Assembly (NCBI GenBank): GCA_020853975.1
Contig: JADYXW010000058.1
Location: 1-53,586, forward strand
Reading direction: 5' to 3'
Length of the DNA: 53,586 nt
DNA from: Phycisphaerales bacterium
GTDB taxonomy: Bacteria; Planctomycetota; Phycisphaerae; Phycisphaerales; UBA1924
Positions 46,515 through 53,586 of this stretch are shown here, one piece after another. A program made the translations under genes and the position numbers. Under the pieces are notes generated by a model. That model was not told the DNA's origin. It did not search any database and saw only the letters and a list, made by a program, of their open reading frames with translations. How positions within the stretch are numbered: position 1 is the first letter of the stretch; every line of letters begins with the position of its first letter.

Positions 46515-46910
46515 CTAATCGATGAGCCCCGCCATTCCGGCGCCAAGCCCCGCGAGCACCACAACGCACGCCCCCACGAACACCCAGTTCCGACGCCGAA
46601 CATAGTGCAGCAGCGCCAGCCCCACGCACACGACAGGAGCCGCGACCAGCACCAGCACCGCGAGCTGCATCCACGCCGCCGGGTCCCAGTCTCCGGCCCC
46701 GCGTGCCACCGCGCCTGCGCTGTCAAGCCCGTGGGGCTCCCCGCTAAACGACGAAAGGTCCGCCCGCTCCGAGCCGTGCGCTCGCAGGTACGCGGCTCCT
46801 GCGGCCAACGCGATCGCGGACGACGCCCACACCCCCACGCGCAGCACGTTCGACAGCGCCCGCTCGAGCGCTCCCGGGTGGCCTGCCGTGCCGAGTGGCT
46901 GCCTGCTCAT
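46515..46910 (-). CDS. DUF1634 family membrane protein
   Basis: 131 aa. It has about three TM helices (about 23-40, 82-101 and 110-128) with LERALSNVLRVGVWASSAIAL at the start and a short loop containing FSGEP, as in DUF1634. This family is often encoded next to TauE/SafE exporters, as here, and may be an accessory subunit. The ATG overlaps the TauE-like stop by 4 bases. The protein is small and has no catalytic motif visible. Confidence 0.82.
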   Translation of the reverse strand: MSRQPLGTAGHPGALERALSNVLRVGVWASSAIALAAGAAYLRAHGSERADLSSFSGEPHGLDSAGAVARGAGDWDPAAWMQLAVLVLVAAPVVCVGLALLHYVRRRNWVFVGACVVVLAGLGAGMAGLID

Positions 46911-47740
46911 AGCGCCCGCACCCCGCGGATGATCATCTGAACCCCAACGATCGACAGAACCACCGCGAAGATGATCCGAAGCGTCGCCACGTTGAACCGC
47001 TTGAGCAGCCTCGCCCCAAGCGCCGACCCCGCGAGCGCCCCCACCGCGACCGGCATCGCCAGCCCGGCGTGCACCTGCCCGCGGTGCAGATACACCGCCA
47101 CGCTCGCCGCGGCGGTCACGCCGATCATGAAGTTGCTCGTGGTCGTAGAGACCTTGAACGGCATCCTCATCAGGCGGTCCATCGCGAGAACCTTGAACAC
47201 TCCGCTGCCGATCCCGATGAGTGCGCTCAGCACGCCCGCCCCGAGCATGACCCCGAACCCCGCCGGCACCCTGTGCACGGAATAGGCCTGCCGGCCACCC
47301 GGGCCGGGAAAGGTCGAACCCAGCCTCAACCGATCCGCCAGCGGATCCGGCACCGTGTCCCCGGGGGTCGGCTCCGGACTCCGGCGGCTGTGCCACGCGG
47401 TCCAGATCATCACGACGCCAAAGAGGCCCCCCAGGGCCCCGACCGGCACGTGCGCCGCAAGGATCGCCCCGCCGATCGCCCCCAATACCGTCGCGACCTC
47501 GAGCAACAGGGCGACGCGGACATTGACGAACCCCTCGCGCAGAAAGGCCCCCGCGCTCCCGCAGCTCGTCGCAATGACCGCGACCAGCGACGCGCCGATC
47601 GCATAGCGGATGTCCACCCCAAGCGCGAGCACGAGGATGGGCGTGAGGATCCCGCCCCCGCCCAGGCCCGTGAGCGCGCCAAAGAGCCCCGCCGCCAGCG
47701 AGGCCCCGCACACCACGAGAGTGAACGTCAGAGAATCCAC
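46907..47740 (-). CDS. TauE/SafE family exporter (DUF81)
   Basis: 277 aa. About eight TM helices arranged as two repeats. The first repeat shows GLGGGGILTPILVLALGVDIRYAIGASLVAV, and the second GIGSGVFKVLAMDRLMRMPFKVSTTTSNFMIGVTA. This family exports sulfite, sulfoacetate or related anions. The start is a GTG at 47740, followed immediately by the first helix; an upstream ATG in frame overlaps the prfB start region and gives an Arg/Pro extension. It starts 76 bases from prfB on the other strand and leads a minus-strand operon with DUF1634 and DUF454. Confidence 0.85.
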   Translation of the reverse strand: MDSLTFTLVVCGASLAAGLFGALTGLGGGGILTPILVLALGVDIRYAIGASLVAVIATSCGSAGAFLREGFVNVRVALLLEVATVLGAIGGAILAAHVPVGALGGLFGVVMIWTAWHSRRSPEPTPGDTVPDPLADRLRLGSTFPGPGGRQAYSVHRVPAGFGVMLGAGVLSALIGIGSGVFKVLAMDRLMRMPFKVSTTTSNFMIGVTAAASVAVYLHRGQVHAGLAMPVAVGALAGSALGARLLKRFNVATLRIIFAVVLSIVGVQMIIRGVRAL

Positions 47741-47816
47741 CGGGGCCAGAATAGACCCTCGCCTGGCCGGGCGGCGGCGCGGGCGGAGACTACCATCCGG
47801 GCCCGAAGGAACCACC

Positions 47817-48936
47817 ATGCACTACGACGCCCACCAGCCCGTGATCGCCGACCTCGAGGCGCGGATCTTGACGATCCGCGACTCTCTTTAACTACGTCCA
47901 GCGGGACGTCCGGCAGCGAGAGCTCGAAGCCCTCATGAACGACGCGTCGTTCTGGGAAGACCAGGGCCGCGCACGCAAGATCGTCGGCGAGGTCAAGCTC
48001 CTCAAGGCCCAGCTCGACCCGCTCCGCTCCATCGTCACCGACCTCGAGGACGCCAGGACCGCCTACGAGTTCTACAAGGAGTCCGGCGACAAGGACATGC
48101 TCGCCGAGGCGGATTCCAAGCTCTTCGATCTGGTGGCTCGCATGGAGCGTCTGGAACTCCGCTCGCTCCTCTCCGGACGCCACGACCACCGAAACTGCTT
48201 CCTCACCATCTCCGCGGGCGTCGGGGGCACCGAGGCCAACGACTGGGCCGAGATGCTCCTCCGCATGTACATCTACTACTGCGAGAAGATGGGCTTCGAG
48301 ATGGAGGAGGTGGACAAGGGCTTCGGCGCCGAGGTCGGCATCGACTCCGTCACCCTGCACATCCGGGGCCCCTACGCCTTCGGCTACCTCAAGTGCGAGC
48401 GGGGCACCCACCGCCTCGCCCGCGTCAGCCCCTTCAACGCCCAGGGCAAACGTCAGACATCCTTCGCCACCGTCGAGATCGCGCCGGAGTTCGAGGAGAC
48501 CGAGCTCACCGTCCCCGAGAAGGACCTCAAGATCGAGCCGTTCGTCCGCGCCAGCGGCCCGGGCGGCCAGAACGTAAACAAGGTCGCCAGCGCCATCCGA
48601 GTCACCCACATCCCCACCGGCCTCCAGGTCGTCGCCTCCACCTACCGCGACCAGCCCCAGAACCGCAAGCAGGCCCTCACCATCCTCATGGCCAAGCTCG
48701 AGCAAATCGAAGAGGAGAAGCGAGAGCGTGAGATCGCCGCGGCTCAGGGCGGCGCGCTCGAACAGGGCTGGGGTACGCAGATCCGCTCGTACGTGTTCTA
48801 CGACAACCGCGTGAAGGATCACCGCACCAACCACGAGTCCCGCAACTACGAGGCCGTGCTCCGCGGCGAGATCGCGGACTTCATCAACGCCGAACTCCAG
48901 CGGCGCCGCGCCGAGCAGGAACGTCAGCGCACCTGA
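47817..48936 (+). CDS. prfB: Peptide chain release factor 2, programmed +1 frameshift
   Basis: 372 aa after frameshifting (join 47817-47888 and 47890-48936). RF2 reads UAA and UGA at the ribosome and triggers peptide release. Zero frame gives 24 codons ending in CTT, then TAA (47889-47891). The +1 frame continues AAC TAC GTC from 47890 through the rest of RF2. Landmarks match E. coli numbering within one residue: SPF (stop-codon recognition) at 204-206 and GGQ at 249-251. AAGGA lies 6 bases before the ATG. A start only at the internal ATG (47935) would drop the conserved N-terminal helix. The usual RF2 frameshift stop is UGA; here it is UAA. Confidence 0.93.
47860..47892 (+). promoter_or_regulatory. 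RF2 recoding site: CTT TAA C with upstream inverted repeat
   Basis: The slippery CTT (47886-47888) is followed by TAA C, giving the +1 shift into AAC. Just upstream, CGCGGATC (47860-47867) and GATCCGCG (47873-47880) form a perfect 8-bp inverted repeat around TTGAC, ending five bases before CTT. No clear anti-Shine-Dalgarno-matching stretch sits at the position used in E. coli. Confidence 0.85.
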
Positions 48937-48992
48937 ACCTCGCACCGCCGTGCAGCCCCAGCACCCCACCCCAGCCAGCCGCCGAGAACGCC

Positions 48993-50531
48993 ATGAGCAA
49001 GCAGCCCGCCCGAGCCGAACACCCCCGCTACGCCGAACTCCGCGAGTATGCCCGCAAGACCTCGCTCCTGGAGGGCATGTCGCGACTGCTCTCCTGGGAT
49101 CAGGAGGTCTACATGCCCGCCGCCGCATACCCCATGCGGAGCGACCAGACCGCGCTCATCGTGGGGCTTGTGCACGAGCGGCACACTTCCCCCCGCCTGG
49201 GCGAGCTGATACAGGAGTGCCTCGCGGACAGCGAGCTCTGCGCGGACCCCGCCACCAGCGCCAACCTCCGCGAGATGAAGCGGGACCACGACCTTGCGAC
49301 CAAGCTCCCCGGGGACCTCGTGGAAGAGCTCGCCAAGACCACGACCCTCGCGCAGCAGGCCTGGAAGTCCGCCCGCGAGAAGAGCGACTTCGCGTCCTTC
49401 GCCCCGATGCTCGAGAAGGTGCTGACGCTCACGGGCCGCAAGGCCGACTGCCTGGGCGTCCCCGCCGGGGGCGAGCGCTACGACGCGCTGCTCGACCTCT
49501 ACGAGCCCGAGATGCGCGCCTCGCAGGTCGAGGCCACCTTCACGCCCCTCCGCCAGAGCCTCACCACCCTCATCGAAGAGGTCCGCGCCTCCGGGGCCAA
49601 GGTCAACACCAAGTGCCTGGACGTGGAGATCGACGCCGACCGCCAGCACGCCCTGGGCCTCTGGGTCATCCGCCAGATGGGCTTTGACCTCGACGCCGGG
49701 CGCCTCGACACCACCACCCACCCCTTCTGCGACGGCTTCGGCCCGGGCGACACCCGCCTCACCACCCGCTACCGCGAGTCCCGCTTCACCGACGCGCTCT
49801 ACGGCACGCTCCACGAGATGGGCCACGGGCTCTACGAGCAGGGCCTCCCCAAGGCCTCTCACCCCGGTCAGCCCCTCGCCGAGGCCGTGTCGCTCGGCAT
49901 CCACGAGAGCCAGAGCCGCATGTGGGAGAACTTTGTTGGCCGGTCCAAGTCCTTCTGGAAGTGGGCGCTGCCCAGGAGCGGCAAGCACGTGGGCAAGGCC
50001 CTCGCAAAGTACAGCGCCAAGGACTTCTTCGCCGCGACCAACACCATCAAGCCCTCGTTCATCCGCGTGGAAGCCGACGAGGGCACGTACAACATGCACG
50101 TCATGATCCGCTTCGAGATCGAGCGCGCGCTCTTCTCGGGCTCCATGACCGTCAAGCAGATCCCACGCGAGTGGAACGACCGCTCCCACGCCTACCTGGG
50201 CCTGAAGGTCCCCGACGCCGCCCGCGGCTGCCTGCAGGACGTGCACTGGTCCGCGGGGCTCATCGGTTACTTCCCCACCTACACGCTGGGCAACCTCTAC
50301 GCCGCGCAGTTCTGGGAGAAAATCCTCCGCGACATCCCCGATCTCTCCGACCAGATCGCCAAGGGTGAGTTCGCCTCCCTCAAGGCGTGGCTCGTGAAGA
50401 ACATCCACCGCCACGGCAGGCGGTTCAAGGCCGCCGAGCTCTGCACCCGCATCACGGGCGCCCCCCTCAGCGCCGAGCCGCTCCTCAGGCACCTCCGCAA
50501 GAAGGCCTCGCAGGTCTACGGCCTCAAGTAG
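48993..50531 (+). CDS. M32 family metallocarboxypeptidase
   Basis: 512 aa, normal for M32 (Taq carboxypeptidase type). It removes C-terminal amino acids from peptides in the cytoplasm using a zinc-type metal. The metal site is HEMGH (274-278) with the downstream Glu in HESQSR (304-309). Family motifs DTTTHPFCDGFGPGDTRLTTRY (239-260) and GLHEMGHGLYEQG are present. No signal peptide is seen. It begins 57 bases after prfB, possibly co-transcribed. The stop faces the carbonic anhydrase stop 23 bases away. Confidence 0.93.
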   Translation: MSKQPARAEHPRYAELREYARKTSLLEGMSRLLSWDQEVYMPAAAYPMRSDQTALIVGLVHERHTSPRLGELIQECLADSELCADPATSANLREMKRDHDLATKLPGDLVEELAKTTTLAQQAWKSAREKSDFASFAPMLEKVLTLTGRKADCLGVPAGGERYDALLDLYEPEMRASQVEATFTPLRQSLTTLIEEVRASGAKVNTKCLDVEIDADRQHALGLWVIRQMGFDLDAGRLDTTTHPFCDGFGPGDTRLTTRYRESRFTDALYGTLHEMGHGLYEQGLPKASHPGQPLAEAVSLGIHESQSRMWENFVGRSKSFWKWALPRSGKHVGKALAKYSAKDFFAATNTIKPSFIRVEADEGTYNMHVMIRFEIERALFSGSMTVKQIPREWNDRSHAYLGLKVPDAARGCLQDVHWSAGLIGYFPTYTLGNLYAAQFWEKILRDIPDLSDQIAKGEFASLKAWLVKNIHRHGRRFKAAELCTRITGAPLSAEPLLRHLRKKASQVYGLK

Positions 50532-50554
50532 CCCGCCGCAAACTCCCCGCGCGC

Positions 50555-51457
50555 TCAGTGGCCTCCATGCCCGTCGTCGTGCGCCTCGGGGGCGACGGCG
50601 GTCGCCTGACCCGCCGGGGCGTTCAGCGCCGTCATCAGCTCCGTCTGCCAGGGGTGCTCGCCCATGAACTCGACTCGCCCGGTGCCGATGTCGCACACGG
50701 CCCCGACGATGCGGAGCTGCCCCTGCTGCACCTGCGTGCGCAGGTCATCGCTCTGCTTGAGCAGGTCAAAGACCGTCTGCCACACGTTCTCCTTCACCGC
50801 CGCCGCCACCAGCTCATCGCCCTTGAGCGAAGGGTTCTGTCGCTTGGCGCGCTCGACCGCGGGCCCGACCTTCGCGAGAATGCCGGCGACCTGCCCGTGA
50901 ACCTTCGCGTCCGCCGCGGCCGCCGCAACGGCGCCGCACTTGGCGTGCCCCATCACGACCAGCAGTGGCGTGTGCAGGTGCCCCACAGCGTACTCGATGG
51001 TCCCGGTCTCGCTGGGCCCGGCGATGTTCCCCGCTACGCGGGTCACAAAGATCTCGCCCACGCCCCGATCAAACATCCGCTCGACCGGCAGTCGTGAGTC
51101 CGCGCACGTGAGGATCGTTACGAACGGGTGCTGCCCGCCGGAGGTCGTCGCCTCGCGGCGCTCAGGGCTCGTGGACGGCGCGTCGACACGGTTCGCGACC
51201 CAGCGCTCGTTGCCCTCCATCAGCATGGAGAGCGCCTCCTCCGCCGTGTAGGCCCGGTCCTCGACCGCCTTGGGCGTCGTCTTTGCCGCCGCTCTGGGGG
51301 CAGTTCCTCCCTGCGCCCTTGGGCTCTCAGGTGGGGTCTTGGCCGGCGCCGTCGGCTTCGTCGGGGCCGCGTGCTCGCCGCGCGCGGGCGGCTCAGCCGC
51401 GGTGCTCAGGGCCAGGGTGCTCAGGGCGATCAGCGCGACGGTCTTCTTTGACTGCAT
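50555..51457 (-). CDS. Exported beta-class carbonic anhydrase
   Basis: 300 aa. The signal peptide (1 to about 21) is followed by an Ala/Pro/Lys-rich linker (about 25-65) and a beta-carbonic anhydrase domain. Zinc ligands are Cys118, His171 and Cys174 (CADSR and GHAKCG), with the Asp120-Arg122 dyad intact. It should interconvert CO2 and bicarbonate in the periplasm, whereas most bacterial beta-CAs are cytoplasmic. The C-terminus is His/Asp-rich (EAHDDGHGGH), which might bind extra metal. GGAGG lies before the ATG. It is divergent from the next gene by 117 bases. Confidence 0.9.
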   Translation of the reverse strand: MQSKKTVALIALSTLALSTAAEPPARGEHAAPTKPTAPAKTPPESPRAQGGTAPRAAAKTTPKAVEDRAYTAEEALSMLMEGNERWVANRVDAPSTSPERREATTSGGQHPFVTILTCADSRLPVERMFDRGVGEIFVTRVAGNIAGPSETGTIEYAVGHLHTPLLVVMGHAKCGAVAAAAADAKVHGQVAGILAKVGPAVERAKRQNPSLKGDELVAAAVKENVWQTVFDLLKQSDDLRTQVQQGQLRIVGAVCDIGTGRVEFMGEHPWQTELMTALNAPAGQATAVAPEAHDDGHGGH

Positions 51458-51574
51458 GGGTGCCTCCACGCGTGCGGACCGGCCTGCATCGGCCCGCACA
51501 CGCGTCAACTTCTCCAATAACAACCCGGTTCCTGCGGTTTTTCCTCGGCCTGCCGCGTTCGCTACCATGCGCGT

Positions 51575-53077
51575 ATGCACCCAATCGCGCTCGCCGCACT
51601 GGTCTCTCTCTCAAGTCCGACCACCTTCTCGCAGCCCGTGAGCCGGCCCGCGGTCACGGCCCCAGCCACGGACGCTCGCGCGGACGCCGCCGCCAAGGCC
51701 ACCGCCTTCCTCCTCTCCAAGCAGGACAAGGAGACCGGCGGCTGGGGTGTCTCACCCGGTCGTCCCGTCTTCCCCGCCATCACCGGCCTCGCGCTCCAGG
51801 GGCTCCTGGCAAACCCCGGCGCCTCGATGACCGACCCCGCGATCTCGCGCGCCGTGGGCTTCATCCTCTCGCATCAGCAGGAGAACGGCGGCATCTACGA
51901 CCGAGTGCTGCCCACATACAACACCGCCATCTCGCTCGCCGCACTCGCCAAGGTCCCCAATCCCGATGATAAGGTCACCGCCGCCGTCGCCAAGGCGCAG
52001 GCGTACCTCAAGACTCTGCAGTTCGGCGAAGGCGCCGTCGCCTACGAGTCCGGCGAGACCGCACGCGTCGTCACCAAGGACGATCCGTTCTACGGCGCCT
52101 GGGGCTATGGCAACCATGGCCGCCCAGACCTTTCCAACTCCAGCTTCGCCATCGAAGCCCTGCACGCCTCCGGCCTCCCCGAGAACGACGCCGCCTACCA
52201 GCGTGCACTCGTCTTCCTCCGCCGTTGCCAGATGCTCGACCTTCCGAACGGCGATGGCAACGACATGCCCTACGCCAAGGATTCCAAGCAGGGTGGCTTC
52301 GTCTACGCGACAAGCGAGAACAAGGACCGCGTGGGCAGCGGTCAGTCTTCCGCAGGCGAAATCGCCGAGTCTCTCTCCGGCCCGCCCGGCGTCTCCGTCA
52401 CGTTCACGCTGACCCCCGGCGCCGATGGCAAGCCCCGCCCGCTTACCCGCGCCGAGTGCTCCGAGCGCCTGAGTCTCCACAAGCAGGTGCTCGCCAGCGG
52501 AAACGCCTCCGCGGAGTTCATCGTGCTCCACGGCCCCGGCCTGTCCGGAGACAAGAGCCCCGCCTTCGAGGTCCGCACGTCAACCGCCGACCCCATGGCC
52601 GCGTCGGAGTTTGTCCTCGCCGCCTTCCGCGACGAGGTCGATCCCGCCTCCATCACCGCCCGGCCCGTGCCGCACTGGCAGGGTGAGAGCCGGCTGCGCG
52701 CCTATGGCTCGATGTCCTACTCCGGCTTCAAATCCTACCTCTACGCGGGCCTGACCCCCTCAGACCCACGCGTGAAGGCCGCGCAGAACTGGATCGCCGA
52801 GAACTACACGCTCGAAGAAAACCCCGGGGTCGGCACCGACGGGCTCTACTACTACATGCTTGTATTCTCACGCGCGCTCCGCGCGTCGGGCCTCGACACC
52901 GTCCCCTCCACCACCGGCGGAGCCCCCCGCGACTGGCGTTCCGACCTCGTCACTCGCCTCAGGGGCCTGCAGCAGGCCGACGGCTCCTTCAAGCCCGTCG
53001 ACGACCGCTGGATGGAAAGCGACCCCGTCCTGATCACCGCCTACTCCCTCATCGCGCTCCAGGAAGCAAAGCGGTAG
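51575..53077 (+). CDS. Exported prenyltransferase/squalene-cyclase-type toroid protein
   Basis: 500 aa. A short signal-like N-terminus (1 to about 20) is followed by repeats of the alpha/alpha toroid family. Visible units include AFLLSKQDKETGGWGVSPG, GFILSHQQENGGIYD, YGAWGYGNHGRPDLSNSSFAIEAL, LRAYGSMSYSGFKSYLYAGL and GLQQADGSFKP. No DxDD cyclase motif is seen, so it is probably not a terpene cyclase. About 105 residues (roughly 263-370) interrupt the toroid with a beta-rich insert containing VSVTFTLTPGADGKP. Proteins of this type are common in planctomycetes and of unknown role. It starts 117 bases from the carbonic anhydrase gene on the other strand. Confidence 0.75.
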   Translation: MHPIALAALVSLSSPTTFSQPVSRPAVTAPATDARADAAAKATAFLLSKQDKETGGWGVSPGRPVFPAITGLALQGLLANPGASMTDPAISRAVGFILSHQQENGGIYDRVLPTYNTAISLAALAKVPNPDDKVTAAVAKAQAYLKTLQFGEGAVAYESGETARVVTKDDPFYGAWGYGNHGRPDLSNSSFAIEALHASGLPENDAAYQRALVFLRRCQMLDLPNGDGNDMPYAKDSKQGGFVYATSENKDRVGSGQSSAGEIAESLSGPPGVSVTFTLTPGADGKPRPLTRAECSERLSLHKQVLASGNASAEFIVLHGPGLSGDKSPAFEVRTSTADPMAASEFVLAAFRDEVDPASITARPVPHWQGESRLRAYGSMSYSGFKSYLYAGLTPSDPRVKAAQNWIAENYTLEENPGVGTDGLYYYMLVFSRALRASGLDTVPSTTGGAPRDWRSDLVTRLRGLQQADGSFKPVDDRWMESDPVLITAYSLIALQEAKR

Positions 53078-53113
53078 CCCCCGCGAGGCCCCGGGGCCCC
53101 ATACGATCGCCCC

Positions 53114-53586
53114 GTGACCGACGCGGCAGCCTCACTCAATCCCCTCTCCCACACCAGCGAGCAGTTTGTCTCGCTCGCAAGGCCACTCGGCGTTCGTGCG
53201 CCCGCGGCACTGGCCGCCTACCGCGCGTGCTTCCGCCAGGGCGCCCGCGCCGCCGGCCTCGCACGCGTCGAAGTCGCGGAAATCGGGGCCGAGGTGCGTG
53301 AGGACTCCTCCGAGGGCACCGTCATCAAGTTCACCCAGCGCGTGCCGGGAGTCGTCGCAAGCCCCGGCTCGGAGTCCGGCAACAGCACCGCGAGGCCGGC
53401 CTTCACGGACCTCCGCACCGAGTCCGTGCTCATCCCCATGATCAGCTCGCGGGGCGATCGCTCTTACACGCTCTGCGTGTCGAGCCAGATCGGTTGCGCC
53501 ATGGGCTGCACCTTCTGCGAGACCGCGCAGATGGGGCTCATCCGGTCCCTCAACCCCGCGGAGATCGTGGGCCAGTGGTACGCCGC
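53114..53586 (+). CDS. rlmN: 23S rRNA (adenine-2503-C2) methyltransferase RlmN, 5' part
   Basis: The 157 visible residues run off the window end. RlmN is a radical SAM enzyme that methylates A2503 of 23S rRNA and A37 of some tRNAs. The FeS-binding CxxxCxxC is Cys128, Cys132 and Cys135 in [16 protein letters not shown], followed by [14 protein letters not shown], close to the E. coli order. The N-terminal part is poorly conserved and contains a Gly/Ser-rich loop. The start is a GTG at 53114, 36 bases after the toroid gene; the ribosome site is weak, so the N-terminus is uncertain. The second catalytic Cys lies outside the window. Confidence 0.85.
   Translation, partial: MTDAAASLNPLSHTSEQFVSLARPLGVRAPAALAAYRACFRQGARAAGLARVEVAEIGAEVREDSSEGTVIKFTQRVPGVVASPGSESGNSTARPAFTDLRTESVLIPMISSRGDRSYTLCVSSQIGCAMGCTFCETAQMGLIRSLNPAEIVGQWYA

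Noticed and set aside
47935..48936. prfB starting at the internal ATG without a frameshift
   Set aside because: This would remove the conserved N-terminal helix, and a good ribosome site plus the in-phase 24-codon leader with CTT-stop-C explains the site better.

Overview
The window is high-GC DNA with tightly packed genes, many joined by 4-base ATGA or GTGA stop/start overlaps. It looks like part of a bacterial chromosome from a planctomycete, most likely of the Phycisphaerae. That is an inference from the GC-rich coding style, two pseudopilus/type II secretion-like loci, Gly/Pro-rich exported proteins, pseudopilin cleavage sites with Ala at -1, and the family mix. I saw no rRNA, tRNA, CRISPR array, transposase or phage gene.

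Layout. 1-8.1 kb (minus strand): a DUF1579 protein, an exported cytochrome b562-like protein, a three-gene amino-sugar operon (SSS transporter > GH20 hexosaminidase > AnmK kinase), a glutamine amidotransferase (TrpG/PabA) and a six-heme c-type cytochrome. 8.5-17.1 kb (plus strand): pseudopilus system 1, namely a PilZ protein, GspE, GspF, four pseudopilins, a short GspK-like protein with a lysine-rich tail, a PilM/PilN-type GspL, GspM and GspC. It has no secretin. 17.1-19.9 kb: two divergent PLP enzymes, a tyrosine phenol-lyase and a cysteine-synthase-family protein. Both end in cysteine-rich tails, and a perfect inverted repeat overlaps the lyase promoter. 20.0-23.0 kb (plus): a VOC protein, an orphan topoisomerase VI A subunit and ArgH.

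23.0-40.3 kb (minus): pseudopilus/T2SS system 2, read E>F>G>H>I>J>K>L>M>C>D, then a lipoprotein whose start overlaps the secretin stop, then the DEAH helicase HrpA. 40.35-47.7 kb (minus, upstream of system 2): three tandem paralogous exported helical proteins, a lipoprotein with a possible JAMM-like C-terminus, a DUF454 protein, and a DUF1634/TauE pair. 47.8-53.6 kb: prfB with a programmed +1 frameshift at an unusual UAA stop, an M32 carboxypeptidase, a periplasmic beta-carbonic anhydrase (minus), an exported alpha/alpha-toroid protein, and the 5' part of rlmN running off the end.

How it fits together. Systems 1 and 2 have nearly the same gene set in matching order, except that the secretin and its lipoprotein occur only in system 2. 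System 1 has a PilZ protein with intact c-di-GMP motifs overlapping gspE. System 1 may therefore borrow the system 2 secretin, use one encoded elsewhere, or build a pilus without one. The most unusual items are the UAA recoding site in prfB with a perfect 8-bp inverted repeat just upstream, the paired Cys-tailed PLP enzymes with their operator, the orphan Topo VI A subunit, and the three-paralog exported family.
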